The notes beneath the pieces are model-generated. The model had not been told where the DNA came from. It was given only the letters and a program-made list of their open reading frames with translations, and searched no databases. Below are positions 8,170 through 16,375 of a stretch of 37,284 nucleotides of DNA, in pieces (positions within the stretch are counted from its first letter, which is position 1; each line of letters begins with the position of its first letter). The DNA is taken from contig JAILAF010000051.1 of NCBI GenBank assembly GCA_024681775.1, positions 1-37,284 of the forward strand, in the 5' to 3' direction. Made by a program: the position numbers and the translations under genes. The DNA comes from Lachnospiraceae bacterium. GTDB lineage: Bacteria; Bacillota; Clostridia; Lachnospirales; Lachnospiraceae.

Positions 8170-11100
8170 ATGCGGTCGAAGCTGGAACACATCCTGGAGG
8201 GGGATTTCACAACTGAAGAGCGGGCTCTTGATTTCTCCTGTACCAAGGTGGAGATCAGCATTTCGCCCCAGGAGCCTTGCGAGGGGAGCTTCCATGTCCT
8301 CTCCAGGCCCGGCACAGCCACCACCGGCTTTGTCACTTCCAGTGACATGCGCATGGAGCTCATGCAGACGAGACTGTCCGGCTCCGATACCGAGATCGGC
8401 TATCGCTTCCACTCGGAGCTCTGCCTCGAGGGGGACGTGATCAAAGGATCCTTCCATATTATCAGCAATCTGGGGGAATATTACATTCCCTTCGTGGTGA
8501 CGGTGGAGCACCCTTACGTGGACTCCTCCATCGGCCAGATCCGCAATCTGTTCCACTTTGCCAATCTGGCAAAAAGCAACTGGAAGGAGGCCGTCACCCT
8601 CTTTTATTCTCCGGACTTTGAACGGGTCCTGACCGGCAATGACGAGCAGTACCTGGAAGCCTATCATGCCCTCTCCGCCATCCCGGAAAACGAGAGAAAT
8701 CTGGAGGAATTCCTCCTGCATATCAACAAAAAACAGCCGCTGGAGTACCTGACCAGGACCCCGGAGCTGAGCTTCACCTTCAGTCCTTCCACGGCGGGTC
8801 TCCAGGAGAAGGAGATCGAGATCCTGCGGAACGGCTGGGGCTATACCCACCTGGAGATCGAGACCTGCGGCGAGTTCCTGTTCACGGAGCGCACGGTCTT
8901 AAACGATGACGATTTTCTCGGGAACATCTGCTACCTGCGGCTTTTCTTTGACATCTCCCACATGGGCAGCGGCAGACACTATGGCAAGGTGATCCTGAAG
9001 GGAGGAAGCATCCGTCTGGAGATCCCCGTAGAGATCCATCTGGGATCCACGGTGCCGGGAAAAAGCACCCAGCGAACAAAGAAGGAGATCGCCTGTCGCA
9101 TTTCGGAACTCTATCTCCAGATGCGCTTAAAGCAGCTTTCCACCAAACAGTGGATGAGCCGCACCGGCAAGCTGGTGGAGCAGCTGGCGGATATGGACGG
9201 GAAGGACATCATGGCCCGTCTCTACCAGGCACAGCTCCTCATCACCGACAGCCGCTCCAACGAGGCGGGATGGCTCTTGGACCAGTCTGCGGACCTGCTG
9301 GAGGAGGCACAGCGCGACCGGCTCTATCCGGAGAAAGAGCTGGATTTCATCTTTTGCTATCATTCCTACCTCACCACCCTGGTGCGCACGGAGGAGGAGT
9401 ATGCCCTGTCGGAGGCCGCCAGAGTAGAGCGGGTGTACCGGCGGGGAGACTATGACTGGCGTGTGGGCTGGCTCATGCTCTATCTGCCCACGGAGGTCTC
9501 CAGATCTCTGCCCAGACGTTGGGCACTGCTGGAAGAGCTCTACTACAACGGCTGCACCAGTCCCATTCTGTATATGGAGGGACTGCTGGCGCTGAACCAG
9601 AATCCGCTGATCGTCCGGAAAGTCTCCGGTTTTGCTTCCCAGGTGCTGCTCTTTGGCGCGAGACGCCATGCGCTGGCACAGGAGTCCATGGAACAGGTCC
9701 TGTTCCTTTTTGAAAAGGAGCGCACCTACCAGCCTCTGCTCCTCCGTGCCATGACACTGCTCTACAAGGACTACGGTGACAAGCGGCTCCTGCAGGAGAT
9801 CTGCGAGCAGCTCATCAAGGGCAGACGCTCCGATGCGGAGGCGCTGGAATGGTATCGGCTGGGCGTGGATGCACAGATGAAGCTGCCGAATCTCTATGAG
9901 ATGTACATGGCCAGCATCGATCTGACCGGGATGCGCGAGATCCCCAGACCCGTCCTTTTGTATTTTTCCTACGCAAATCAGCTGGATGCGGAGCATACGG
10001 CCTACTACTATCATTATCTGATCCGCAATCGCCGGGAGGTGCCGGAGATCCTGGACAGCGTCCGGGAAAACATGGCGGCCTTTGCCCTGGACCAGATCCG
10101 AAAGGGCCGCATCGACAGACATCTGGCCGCCATCTACGACGAGGTCCTGCAGCCCTCCCATCTGGAACGGGGGATTGCTCAGAGCCTGGCGGATCTGATC
10201 TACTCCGGGTGGCTCACCACGGACCATACCGGTATCCGGAAGGCGTACGTGTACCAGAAGGGCTTTACGAAGCCCTGGGAATATGACATCCGTGACGGAA
10301 AAGGCTGGGTCAGCGTCTACGGCAACGATTACCTCATCACTCTGGAGGATGAATACGGTAACCGGTATCTTAGGTCCGTGGACTATACCCTGGAGAAGCT
10401 GATGCTGGCAGGCAGGTTCCAGCGGCCCATTGCTGAGCAGGTCTGGGACAATCCGAGACTGAACTATCTCATCTGCCTGGGAGAGCACGGTGACGTGGAA
10501 GCGCACAAGGACAACATCAGCCGGTTCCAGTTCCTGGCGGAGTACGATGCTTTGAGTCCCGCCCTGCGCAGGACGCTGGCCTTCAAGGCCCTGGACTATT
10601 ACCGGGAGGCCGGCGAGGACAAGCAGGTTCAGATCGCCCTGCGGAAGCTGGATACGGCGGGCATGAACGCCGTGGAGAAAAACAGATACTTTACCTTCCT
10701 GTGTTTCCGGGAGGATCTGACGGAGGCCATGGACTACCTGGCGGACAATACGCCCTATTTTGCGGAGCCTGCACTTTTAAAACGGGTGCTGGATCAGGTC
10801 CTTTCCCAAGAGCGGGAGATGAGTCCCGTCCACCAGCGGGTGCTGTATTTCGGCAGCGTCAGGCTCCTGAACAGGGGCAAGGCTGACACCCCCACCATCC
10901 TCTATCTGATGGAGCATTATCAGGGGCTGTCCAAGGAACTGCGGGACATCTGGCGTACCGCCGGCAATATGAATCTGCCCAGAGCGGCATTGGAAGGCAG
11001 GCTGCTCACGCAGCTCCTCTTTACCGGCGCCTTCGTGGGAGAGCAGGATGAGATCTTCCGGAGCTATGCGGAAAACGACGGAGACGAGCGTGTGGTGCTG

Positions 11101-11832
11101 GCATACCTTCTGCAGAGCACACGGGATTATTTTGTAAACGACAGGGTTGTCAGTAATTTCCTGTTTGAACAGCTGGAGAAGCGCTTTCTGGAGGGGGCTG
11201 AGCTCCCGGAGGTCAGTGCGCTGGCACTGCTGAAATACTATACGGAGAATCCTTCCGTCCTCACCGATGAGAGCAGAAAGCTGGCACTGCATCTGCTGGA
11301 CCGGGAGATGAACCACCGGGTCCACATGGGATATTTTAAGACCTTCCTGGACGACGGGCTCTTCCCGCCGGGGAAGATGCGGGACCGGCTGGAGCTGATC
11401 CTGGACGAGCTGTCGGACAAGATGGTGGTGGAATACCACGCAAGGCCCGGCTGCGCTGCGCGGATCCACTATGTGATCGCAGGGAACGGCAGGGAGGATT
11501 ACGAGTACGAAGAGGAGTACATGCAGGAAGTCTGTGACGGCGTGTGCTTTAAGGAATTTGTGATCTTTTTCGGTGAGAGCCTGCAATACTATATCACCGA
11601 GGAATACCGCGCGAAACTTCCGGACGGCAGTGTGACGGAGGAAAGCGAGCTCACCCAGAGCGGTGATCTGCAGAGGAGCGATATCACGGGCGAGGTCCGG
11701 GAGGGCAGATTTGACGCCATCAACGACATGCTCATCAGTCTTACCCTGCAGGACTACGGCACCTTTGACCAGATGCTGGGAGAGTACAGACGCAAGGAAT
11801 ATCTGAACGGAGAACTGTTCCGGTTATTGTAG
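8170..11832 (+). CDS. DUF5717-like giant protein, 1220 aa
   Basis: The N-terminal part has two beta-rich, Ig-like domains (about 1-120 with CEGSFHVLSRPG... and GSFHIISNLGEYYIPFVV; and about 195-300 with LSFTFSPSTAGLQEKEIEIL). The middle (about 300-1050) is a long array of helical, TPR-like repeats. The C-terminal 170 residues are again beta-rich (VVEYHARPGCAARIHYVIAG, then YYITEEYRAKLPDGS). No signal peptide or TM helix is present, so it should be cytoplasmic. From memory this matches the DUF5717 family of Lachnospiraceae, whose function is unknown; a search would confirm. It is the first gene of a four-gene operon with an Hsp70/actin-fold protein, a TPR-like protein and a membrane coiled-coil protein, suggesting that it is a scaffold or client-binding part of a complex. 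Confidence 0.85.
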   Translation: MRSKLEHILEGDFTTEERALDFSCTKVEISISPQEPCEGSFHVLSRPGTATTGFVTSSDMRMELMQTRLSGSDTEIGYRFHSELCLEGDVIKGSFHIISNLGEYYIPFVVTVEHPYVDSSIGQIRNLFHFANLAKSNWKEAVTLFYSPDFERVLTGNDEQYLEAYHALSAIPENERNLEEFLLHINKKQPLEYLTRTPELSFTFSPSTAGLQEKEIEILRNGWGYTHLEIETCGEFLFTERTVLNDDDFLGNICYLRLFFDISHMGSGRHYGKVILKGGSIRLEIPVEIHLGSTVPGKSTQRTKKEIACRISELYLQMRLKQLSTKQWMSRTGKLVEQLADMDGKDIMARLYQAQLLITDSRSNEAGWLLDQSADLLEEAQRDRLYPEKELDFIFCYHSYLTTLVRTEEEYALSEAARVERVYRRGDYDWRVGWLMLYLPTEVSRSLPRRWALLEELYYNGCTSPILYMEGLLALNQNPLIVRKVSGFASQVLLFGARRHALAQESMEQVLFLFEKERTYQPLLLRAMTLLYKDYGDKRLLQEICEQLIKGRRSDAEALEWYRLGVDAQMKLPNLYEMYMASIDLTGMREIPRPVLLYFSYANQLDAEHTAYYYHYLIRNRREVPEILDSVRENMAAFALDQIRKGRIDRHLAAIYDEVLQPSHLERGIAQSLADLIYSGWLTTDHTGIRKAYVYQKGFTKPWEYDIRDGKGWVSVYGNDYLITLEDEYGNRYLRSVDYTLEKLMLAGRFQRPIAEQVWDNPRLNYLICLGEHGDVEAHKDNISRFQFLAEYDALSPALRRTLAFKALDYYREAGEDKQVQIALRKLDTAGMNAVEKNRYFTFLCFREDLTEAMDYLADNTPYFAEPALLKRVLDQVLSQEREMSPVHQRVLYFGSVRLLNRGKADTPTILYLMEHYQGLSKELRDIWRTAGNMNLPRAALEGRLLTQLLFTGAFVGEQDEIFRSYAENDGDERVVLAYLLQSTRDYFVNDRVVSNFLFEQLEKRFLEGAELPEVSALALLKYYTENPSVLTDESRKLALHLLDREMNHRVHMGYFKTFLDDGLFPPGKMRDRLELILDELSDKMVVEYHARPGCAARIHYVIAGNGREDYEYEEEYMQEVCDGVCFKEFVIFFGESLQYYITEEYRAKLPDGSVTEESELTQSGDLQRSDITGEVREGRFDAINDMLISLTLQDYGTFDQMLGEYRRKEYLNGELFRLL

Positions 11833-11840
11833 ACAGAAGC

Positions 11841-11880
11841 TTGAAAGAAAACGCTGACGCGCTTTTCTCTTCTCGGAGGA
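11841..11880 (+). repeat. short hairpin repeat that supplies the SD
   Basis: Starts with TTGAAAGAAAACGC and continues TGACGCGCTTTTCT. The first 28 bases match the start of the purC leader repeat at 15340-15367 with one mismatch. AGAAAA-CGC (11846-11854) pairs with GCG-c-TTTTCT (11859-11868). The element then ends with TCTTC...GGAGGA, as the longer purC copy does, and its GGAGG (11875-11879) is the ribosome binding site of the next gene. Confidence 0.75.
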
Positions 11881-11886
11881 AGAGCT

Positions 11887-13179
11887 ATGCTGAAGATCCC
11901 CGGGCCCTTTGGAAGCGGGAACAATCGATATATCGTTGGCTTTGACCTGGGCGAACTGCGCAGCGGCATCAGCTTTATGCTTCAGGACGGATCGATGGAG
12001 TCCGTCTCCGCCGTGCTGGGGGAGGAGCAGTTTGCCATCCCTACGGTGCTGGCAAAGCGCCTGGGGGCCGGGCAGTGGTTCTATGGTGCGGAGGCCGTAT
12101 CCTTTGCGGAAAAGGAGGAGGGCATCCTGGTGGATCACCTCCTGAGCAGGGCCATCAGCGGGGAGAGCGTTCTGGTGGACGGCAATCTCTATCAGCCCGT
12201 TTCCCTCCTGACGCTTTTTGTGAAGCGCGCACTGAGCCTCTTAAACCCTGTGGGTTCCCTGGATCATATCGTGGCCATCCTCTTTACGGTGGACACGCTG
12301 GATGCGGACCACATGCGGGTGCTGCGGGAGATGGCTGCGGGTCTGAAGCTCAAGACCGACAAGGTCTACTTCCAGAGCTATACCGAGAGCTTTTACCATT
12401 ACATGATCGGACAGCCCCCGGAGTTGTGGATGGGCGGCAGCATGCTGATGGATTACAGCGGAGAGCGGATCCGGGTGCTGAAAATGGCGACGAATCCCAA
12501 TACTTCGCCCGTGGTGGTCTACATCGACGAGACGGAATATCCCTTCTCCCGGATGCCCAGGACCAATATCCCGGATGAGGACTACGAGCTGCGGCAGCTG
12601 GATCAGGCCTTCCTGAATCTCTGCGAAGAGGTGCTGTCGGACAACCGCCCCACCAGCGTCTTCCTCATCGGAGAGCAATTCTCCGACACCTGGATGAAAC
12701 AGTCCCGGACCTATCTGGTGACGGGTTTTCGGGTGTTCCGCGGCAGCAACCTCTACAGCAAGGGGGCCTGCATGGGCCTGCGGAACCGTTTGAATGCCAC
12801 GGAGGAATCGAAAAATCACGTTTTCCTGGGCAATGAGAAGCTCAGTTCCAACGTGGGTATGAAGATCCTGCGGCAGGGAGAGGAGGTCTACCTGGCACTG
12901 CTGGATGCCGGCGTGGACTGGTTCGAAGCGGACCGGGAGTTCGACCTGTATCTGCAGGGCGGCAATCAGGTGGAGTTCGTCATCACCGGGCTGGTAAAGG
13001 GATCCTCCCGCATCGCCCGGATGACGCTGGAACATTACGAAGGAGAGCTTTCCCGCTTCCGTGCCCATCTGCACCTGGCGGACGAAAAGCATCTGGAGAT
13101 CTCACTGGAGGATCTGGGGCTGGGAAGGATCAGGCCCTCCTCCGGTAAAGTATGGACGGAAATGGTGGAGCTGGATTAA
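11887..13179 (+). CDS. DUF5716-like actin/Hsp70-fold protein, 430 aa
   Basis: Residues about 16-24 (IVGFDLGEL) read as the phosphate-1 motif of the actin/Hsp70 ATPase fold. Further landmarks are a PTVLAKR strand (about 55-61), MDYSGERIRV (about 190-200), which fits the phosphate-2 position, and SVFLIGEQFSDTW (about 257-269), which fits the adenosine motif (usually GG in Hsp70; here GEQ). The last 110 residues (VGMKILRQGEEVYLALLDAG...) are a beta domain that occupies the place of a substrate-binding domain. By memory this is the DUF5716 family. I infer an ATPase-fold partner of the DUF5717 protein, possibly chaperone-like or a degenerate pseudo-ATPase. Start ATG follows GGAGG by 7 bp, within the repeat. 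Confidence 0.8.
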   Translation: MLKIPGPFGSGNNRYIVGFDLGELRSGISFMLQDGSMESVSAVLGEEQFAIPTVLAKRLGAGQWFYGAEAVSFAEKEEGILVDHLLSRAISGESVLVDGNLYQPVSLLTLFVKRALSLLNPVGSLDHIVAILFTVDTLDADHMRVLREMAAGLKLKTDKVYFQSYTESFYHYMIGQPPELWMGGSMLMDYSGERIRVLKMATNPNTSPVVVYIDETEYPFSRMPRTNIPDEDYELRQLDQAFLNLCEEVLSDNRPTSVFLIGEQFSDTWMKQSRTYLVTGFRVFRGSNLYSKGACMGLRNRLNATEESKNHVFLGNEKLSSNVGMKILRQGEEVYLALLDAGVDWFEADREFDLYLQGGNQVEFVITGLVKGSSRIARMTLEHYEGELSRFRAHLHLADEKHLEISLEDLGLGRIRPSSGKVWTEMVELD

Positions 13180-14036
13180 TGCGCATCTGTATCAGCATCG
13201 GAGAATACACATCAAATCCATATTATGTGCCCGGTCTGGAAGTGCCTGCTTTCTGCATTGAGGAGCTCTGCGTCCTCCTGACGGAAAATGCGGTGCTGCT
13301 GGACGAGACCCTGCTGAGCAGATCCCTGGTGGACTGGATCCGGCTGGAGTGCTGTCTGCCCGAGCTGGCGGATGCCCTGACGCCCCTGGTGCAGAAAAGC
13401 GGTACCGTGAGCGCCCTGGTGGTCATGATCCTGGAGTATGTGGGGCTTTACTCCCCGGAGGAGATCGGCGAATGCCACAAGGTGCTGCTCTCCGGAGCGG
13501 GGCTTTCTTCCATAGAGAAGCATAAGCGACAGATCGACGGGATGGTCAGGGAGAAAAAATACCGTCAGGCAGTCCGGGGATATCAGTCCCTGGTGCGGAA
13601 ATGGGAGGACGTAAAGTCGGATGACGCGGCAAAACTCCCTGCGGGAGAGGTGCTGGCCTCCATTCACCACAACATGGGTGTGGCCTACGCCGGGATGATG
13701 AAATATCATCTGGCGGCGGAGGCATTCCTGCGGGCGGAGCAGATCTGCCCCGAGGAGCGGGAGCATTCCATGTCCTATCTGGCGGCAAAGCGCATGGAGC
13801 TTTCCGATGAAGAATATGTGGCGCTGGCGGCGGATCACCTGGATCAGTTCCGCAATTCCCTGGTACTGGAAAAAACAATGGATGCCTTAAACAAGGCCTG
13901 GAAGATGTCCCCCGAGGCAAAACGCCTGGAGGAGAGAGGATCCGTCCATGATACGCAGTCCGAGAGCTATTTTGAGGAGAACGGACGGATCATGGCAGGT
14001 CTGATGGCCAGCTACCGTGAATCGGTGGGAGAGTAA
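13179..14036 (+). CDS. TPR-like helical protein, 285 aa
   Basis: The start ATG overlaps the stop of the previous gene (TAATG), indicating translational coupling; an earlier in-frame ATG at 13152 would lie inside that gene. The N-terminal part (about 1-110) is helical and hydrophobic but not membranous. The middle (about 115-215) has TPR-like helix pairs: REKKYRQAVRGYQSLVRKWED, then IHHNMGVAYAGMMKYHLAAEAFLRAEQICPE, the latter a good TPR match. The C-terminus is a charged helix. No signal peptide. I infer an adapter or co-chaperone for the DUF5716 and DUF5717 proteins, from the coupling and the TPR-like fold; this is untested. Confidence 0.8.
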   Translation: MRICISIGEYTSNPYYVPGLEVPAFCIEELCVLLTENAVLLDETLLSRSLVDWIRLECCLPELADALTPLVQKSGTVSALVVMILEYVGLYSPEEIGECHKVLLSGAGLSSIEKHKRQIDGMVREKKYRQAVRGYQSLVRKWEDVKSDDAAKLPAGEVLASIHHNMGVAYAGMMKYHLAAEAFLRAEQICPEEREHSMSYLAAKRMELSDEEYVALAADHLDQFRNSLVLEKTMDALNKAWKMSPEAKRLEERGSVHDTQSESYFEENGRIMAGLMASYRESVGE

Positions 14037-14039
14037 CGG

Positions 14040-15230
14040 ATGGGATTCTGGAAATACCTGTTTTCAAGAGAACGCTTTTTGCGAAAGCGCGAGAAATCCC
14101 GGGAGGAAGAGGACTGGGAAGAGATCTCCCTGAGCTCGGAAACCGTGGACTTTCACGATCAGGAGCAGCGCAGCCGCTATATTTCCGACTGTCTGGAGCA
14201 GATGGCGGAGGCATCCCGTGAGGCGGAGCTTTTGAGCGGCGAGTACAATATGGTCACCTCCTACCTCACCGACATCGAGGAGATCGAGGCACTGCCCGAG
14301 GCGCAGCGACAGGAGGTCAATGCGGCGGCTTCCGCCCTCGTCGGCCTGGAGCGGGATATGAAGGCCTTTCGGGAGCGGACCAACAAGCTGACGGATGCGG
14401 AATACTACACCCTGCGGAAGCAGGAGGACGAAGTGGAGGAGGGCATTGCAAAGCTCCGGGAAAACGAGCAGATGGCCATCCTCATCAAGAAGGACCTGCG
14501 CCGGCTGGACGGAGAGCGCCACGCCTGCGAGTTCCGGGCGGAGGAGCTGGAGGGCCAGATGAACAACGCCAGGGGGATGGTCACCATCTTCCTGACAGCC
14601 TTTGTGGCGCTGATGAGTCTGTTGCTCATCCTGCAGTTCGGCTTGGGGATGAATGTCTTCGTGGGCTATATCCTTGCCATGGGCGCCGTGGCAGTGGCCA
14701 TGACCGTGGTTTACGTCCGCTACACCGATGCGGAGAAGGATCTGCGGAAAGTAAGCCGGGAGTTAAACCGAATCATCCAGCTGCAAAATACGGTGAAGAT
14801 CCGCTATGTGAACAACCGAAAGCTCCTGGAGTATCTGTACCTTAAATACAATGTCAGCAGCGGAGAAAAGCTGGAGAAGCTCTGGCGGATCTACCAGCAG
14901 GAGAAGGAGGAGCGGCGGCAGTACACGGAGTCGGAGGCCAAATCCGACTTTTACTCCAAGCAGCTCATCACCACCCTCCTGGGATATCGGGTTCGGAACC
15001 CGGAGCGCTGGGTCCACCAGGTGGAGGCTCTGCTGGACAAGCGGGAAATGGTGGAGATCCGCCATGCCCTGATCCTGAGACGTCAGTCGCTGCGGGAACA
15101 GATCGAGTACAACCGGGGGCTGGCTACGGAGGCCAGCGACGAGATCAAGCGGGTGGCGAGAGAATATCCCGGCTACGCGCGGGAGATCCTGGAGATGACC
15201 AATGCCTTCGAGGCTGTGGGCAGAGAGTAA
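14040..15230 (+). CDS. two-TM coiled-coil protein, 396 aa
   Basis: The gene starts 3 bp after the previous stop. The N-terminus is basic (WKYLFSRERFLRKREKSR), followed by a long coiled coil (about 45-180; many E/R/L heptads such as EVEEGIAKLRENEQMAILIKKDLRRL). Two adjacent TM helices lie at about 181-203 and 205-227 (MVTIFLTAFVALMSLLLILQF and VGYILAMGAVAVAMTVVYV). A second coiled coil follows (about 232-396). Both ends should face the cytoplasm. It probably anchors the three soluble operon products at the membrane. No family name is recalled. It is the last gene of the operon; the following 226 bp contain the purC leader. Confidence 0.82.
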   Translation: MGFWKYLFSRERFLRKREKSREEEDWEEISLSSETVDFHDQEQRSRYISDCLEQMAEASREAELLSGEYNMVTSYLTDIEEIEALPEAQRQEVNAAASALVGLERDMKAFRERTNKLTDAEYYTLRKQEDEVEEGIAKLRENEQMAILIKKDLRRLDGERHACEFRAEELEGQMNNARGMVTIFLTAFVALMSLLLILQFGLGMNVFVGYILAMGAVAVAMTVVYVRYTDAEKDLRKVSRELNRIIQLQNTVKIRYVNNRKLLEYLYLKYNVSSGEKLEKLWRIYQQEKEERRQYTESEAKSDFYSKQLITTLLGYRVRNPERWVHQVEALLDKREMVEIRHALILRRQSLREQIEYNRGLATEASDEIKRVAREYPGYAREILEMTNAFEAVGRE

Positions 15231-15274
15231 TGCGGCAGCCGCATGAATTCCATGGCTTTTGTGGAAACTGACGA

Positions 15275-15303
15275 TTGTATTTTACCGGTGAATTCGGTAT
15301 TGT
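15275..15303 (+). promoter_or_regulatory. possible promoter for the purC operon
   Basis: TTGTAT (15275-15280) and TATTGT (15298-15303) are spaced by 17 bp, upstream of the hairpin leader. Both hexamers deviate from consensus, so the call is tentative. No purine riboswitch consensus was seen in the leader. Confidence 0.4.
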
Positions 15304-15338
15304 GGTATTTGGTGTTTAAAATACTGCGCGGAGGATTG

Positions 15339-15450
15339 TTTGAAAGAAAACGCTGATGCGCTTTTCTTTCAAACCGGAATTGGTGCATATAAGTGCACCA
15401 ATTCCCCAATTCAGGGAAATCGCATACGCGATTTCTCTTCATGGAGGAGA
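15339..15450 (+). repeat. long leader repeat with three hairpins before purC
   Basis: Three successive hairpins fill this stretch. Hairpin 1: TTTGAAAGAAAA (15339-15350) with TTTTCTTTCAAA (15362-15373), plus an inner CGC/GCG. Hairpin 2: GGAATTGGTGCA (15376-15387) with TGCACCAATTCC (15394-15405), perfect 12-bp arms. Hairpin 3: GAAATCGC (15416-15423) with GCGATTTC (15428-15435). The element ends in TCTTCATGGAGGAG, giving the purC ribosome binding site. The beginning and end match the shorter element at 11841-11880. The remaining part of the 15231-15456 gap holds only the possible promoter. Confidence 0.8.
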
Positions 15451-15456
15451 AAAATT

Positions 15457-16326
15457 ATGGAAATGAAGCCGATCAAAGAGGGAAAAGTCAGAGAGATCTA
15501 CGAAGCGGGCGATCACCTGATCATGGTGGCGACCGACCGCATCAGCTGCTTCGATGTGATCCTGAACAATCAGGTCACGGACAAGGGAAAGGTGCTGACC
15601 CAGATCTCAAAGTTCTGGTTTGACATGACCGGAGACATCGTTCCCAATCACATGGTTTCCACCGATGTGAAGGATATGCCAGAGTTCTTCCAAAATGAAA
15701 AGTTCGAGGGACGCAGCATGATGTGCCGGAAGCTGGAGATGCTTCCCGTGGAGTGCATAGTCCGCGGCTACATCACCGGCAGCGGCTGGGCAAGCTATCA
15801 GAAGGACGGCACCGTCTGCGGCATCCGTCTTCCCGAGGGACTGAAGGAGTCCCAAAAGCTCCCTGAGCCCATCTACACTCCTTCCACCAAAGCAGAGATC
15901 GGCGATCATGATGAAAATATCTCCTATGAGCAGAGCGTTGCGCATCTGGAGAAGTTCTACCCCGGCAAGGGTGAGTATTATGCGTCTCAGCTCCGGGATC
16001 TGACCATCGCCCTGTATAAGAAGTGCGCGGACTATGCGCTGACCAAGGGCATCATCATTGCAGACACCAAGTTCGAGTTCGGCCTGGATGAGAAGGGCAA
16101 CATCGTCCTGGGTGACGAGATGCTTACCCCCGACAGTTCCCGTTTCTGGCCCCTGGATGGCTATGAAGAGGGCAAGAGCCAGCCTTCCTTTGACAAGCAG
16201 TTCGCAAGAGACTGGCTGAAGAGCCATGAGGGCCACAACTGGACCCTGCCCCAGGAGATCGTGGACAAGACCATAGACAAATATCTCCAGGGCTACGAGC
16301 TTCTCACCGGAAAGCCCCTGAAATAA
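15457..16326 (+). CDS. purC: phosphoribosylaminoimidazole-succinocarboxamide synthase
   Basis: SAICAR synthetase joins CAIR and aspartate using ATP in de novo purine synthesis. Family landmarks visible: KEGKVREIYEAG at the start, VATDRISCFDVIL (about 24-36), VECIVRGYITGSGW (about 98-111), IIADTKFEFGLDEKG (about 200-214) and GDEMLTPDSSRFW (about 220-232). At 289 aa it belongs to the long form, closer in length to yeast Ade1 than to the roughly 240-residue Bacillus form. I chose the ATG at 15457, since GGAGG lies 9 bp upstream and the family starts here; the frame is open upstream to a TTG at 15340 with its own GGAGG. Followed by purB and purA. Confidence 0.97.
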   Translation: MEMKPIKEGKVREIYEAGDHLIMVATDRISCFDVILNNQVTDKGKVLTQISKFWFDMTGDIVPNHMVSTDVKDMPEFFQNEKFEGRSMMCRKLEMLPVECIVRGYITGSGWASYQKDGTVCGIRLPEGLKESQKLPEPIYTPSTKAEIGDHDENISYEQSVAHLEKFYPGKGEYYASQLRDLTIALYKKCADYALTKGIIIADTKFEFGLDEKGNIVLGDEMLTPDSSRFWPLDGYEEGKSQPSFDKQFARDWLKSHEGHNWTLPQEIVDKTIDKYLQGYELLTGKPLK

Positions 16327-16375
16327 GAAACAATTCTGATCTATTGACAGAATGTCAATCGAAAAAGGAGTGTAT

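Noticed and set aside
15306-15320. TTTAAAAT-like second -10 near 15316 before purC
   Set aside because: No -35 at a usable distance; kept only the 15275-15303 pair as tentative promoter.
15231-15456. purine riboswitch in the purC leader
   Set aside because: The conserved loop sequences of the purine aptamer are not found; the hairpins are simple inverted repeats.
16343-16359. palindrome ATTGACA-GAA-TGTCAAT between purC and purB as a terminator
   Set aside because: Only 7-bp AT-rich arms and no T-run; it probably does not stop transcription.
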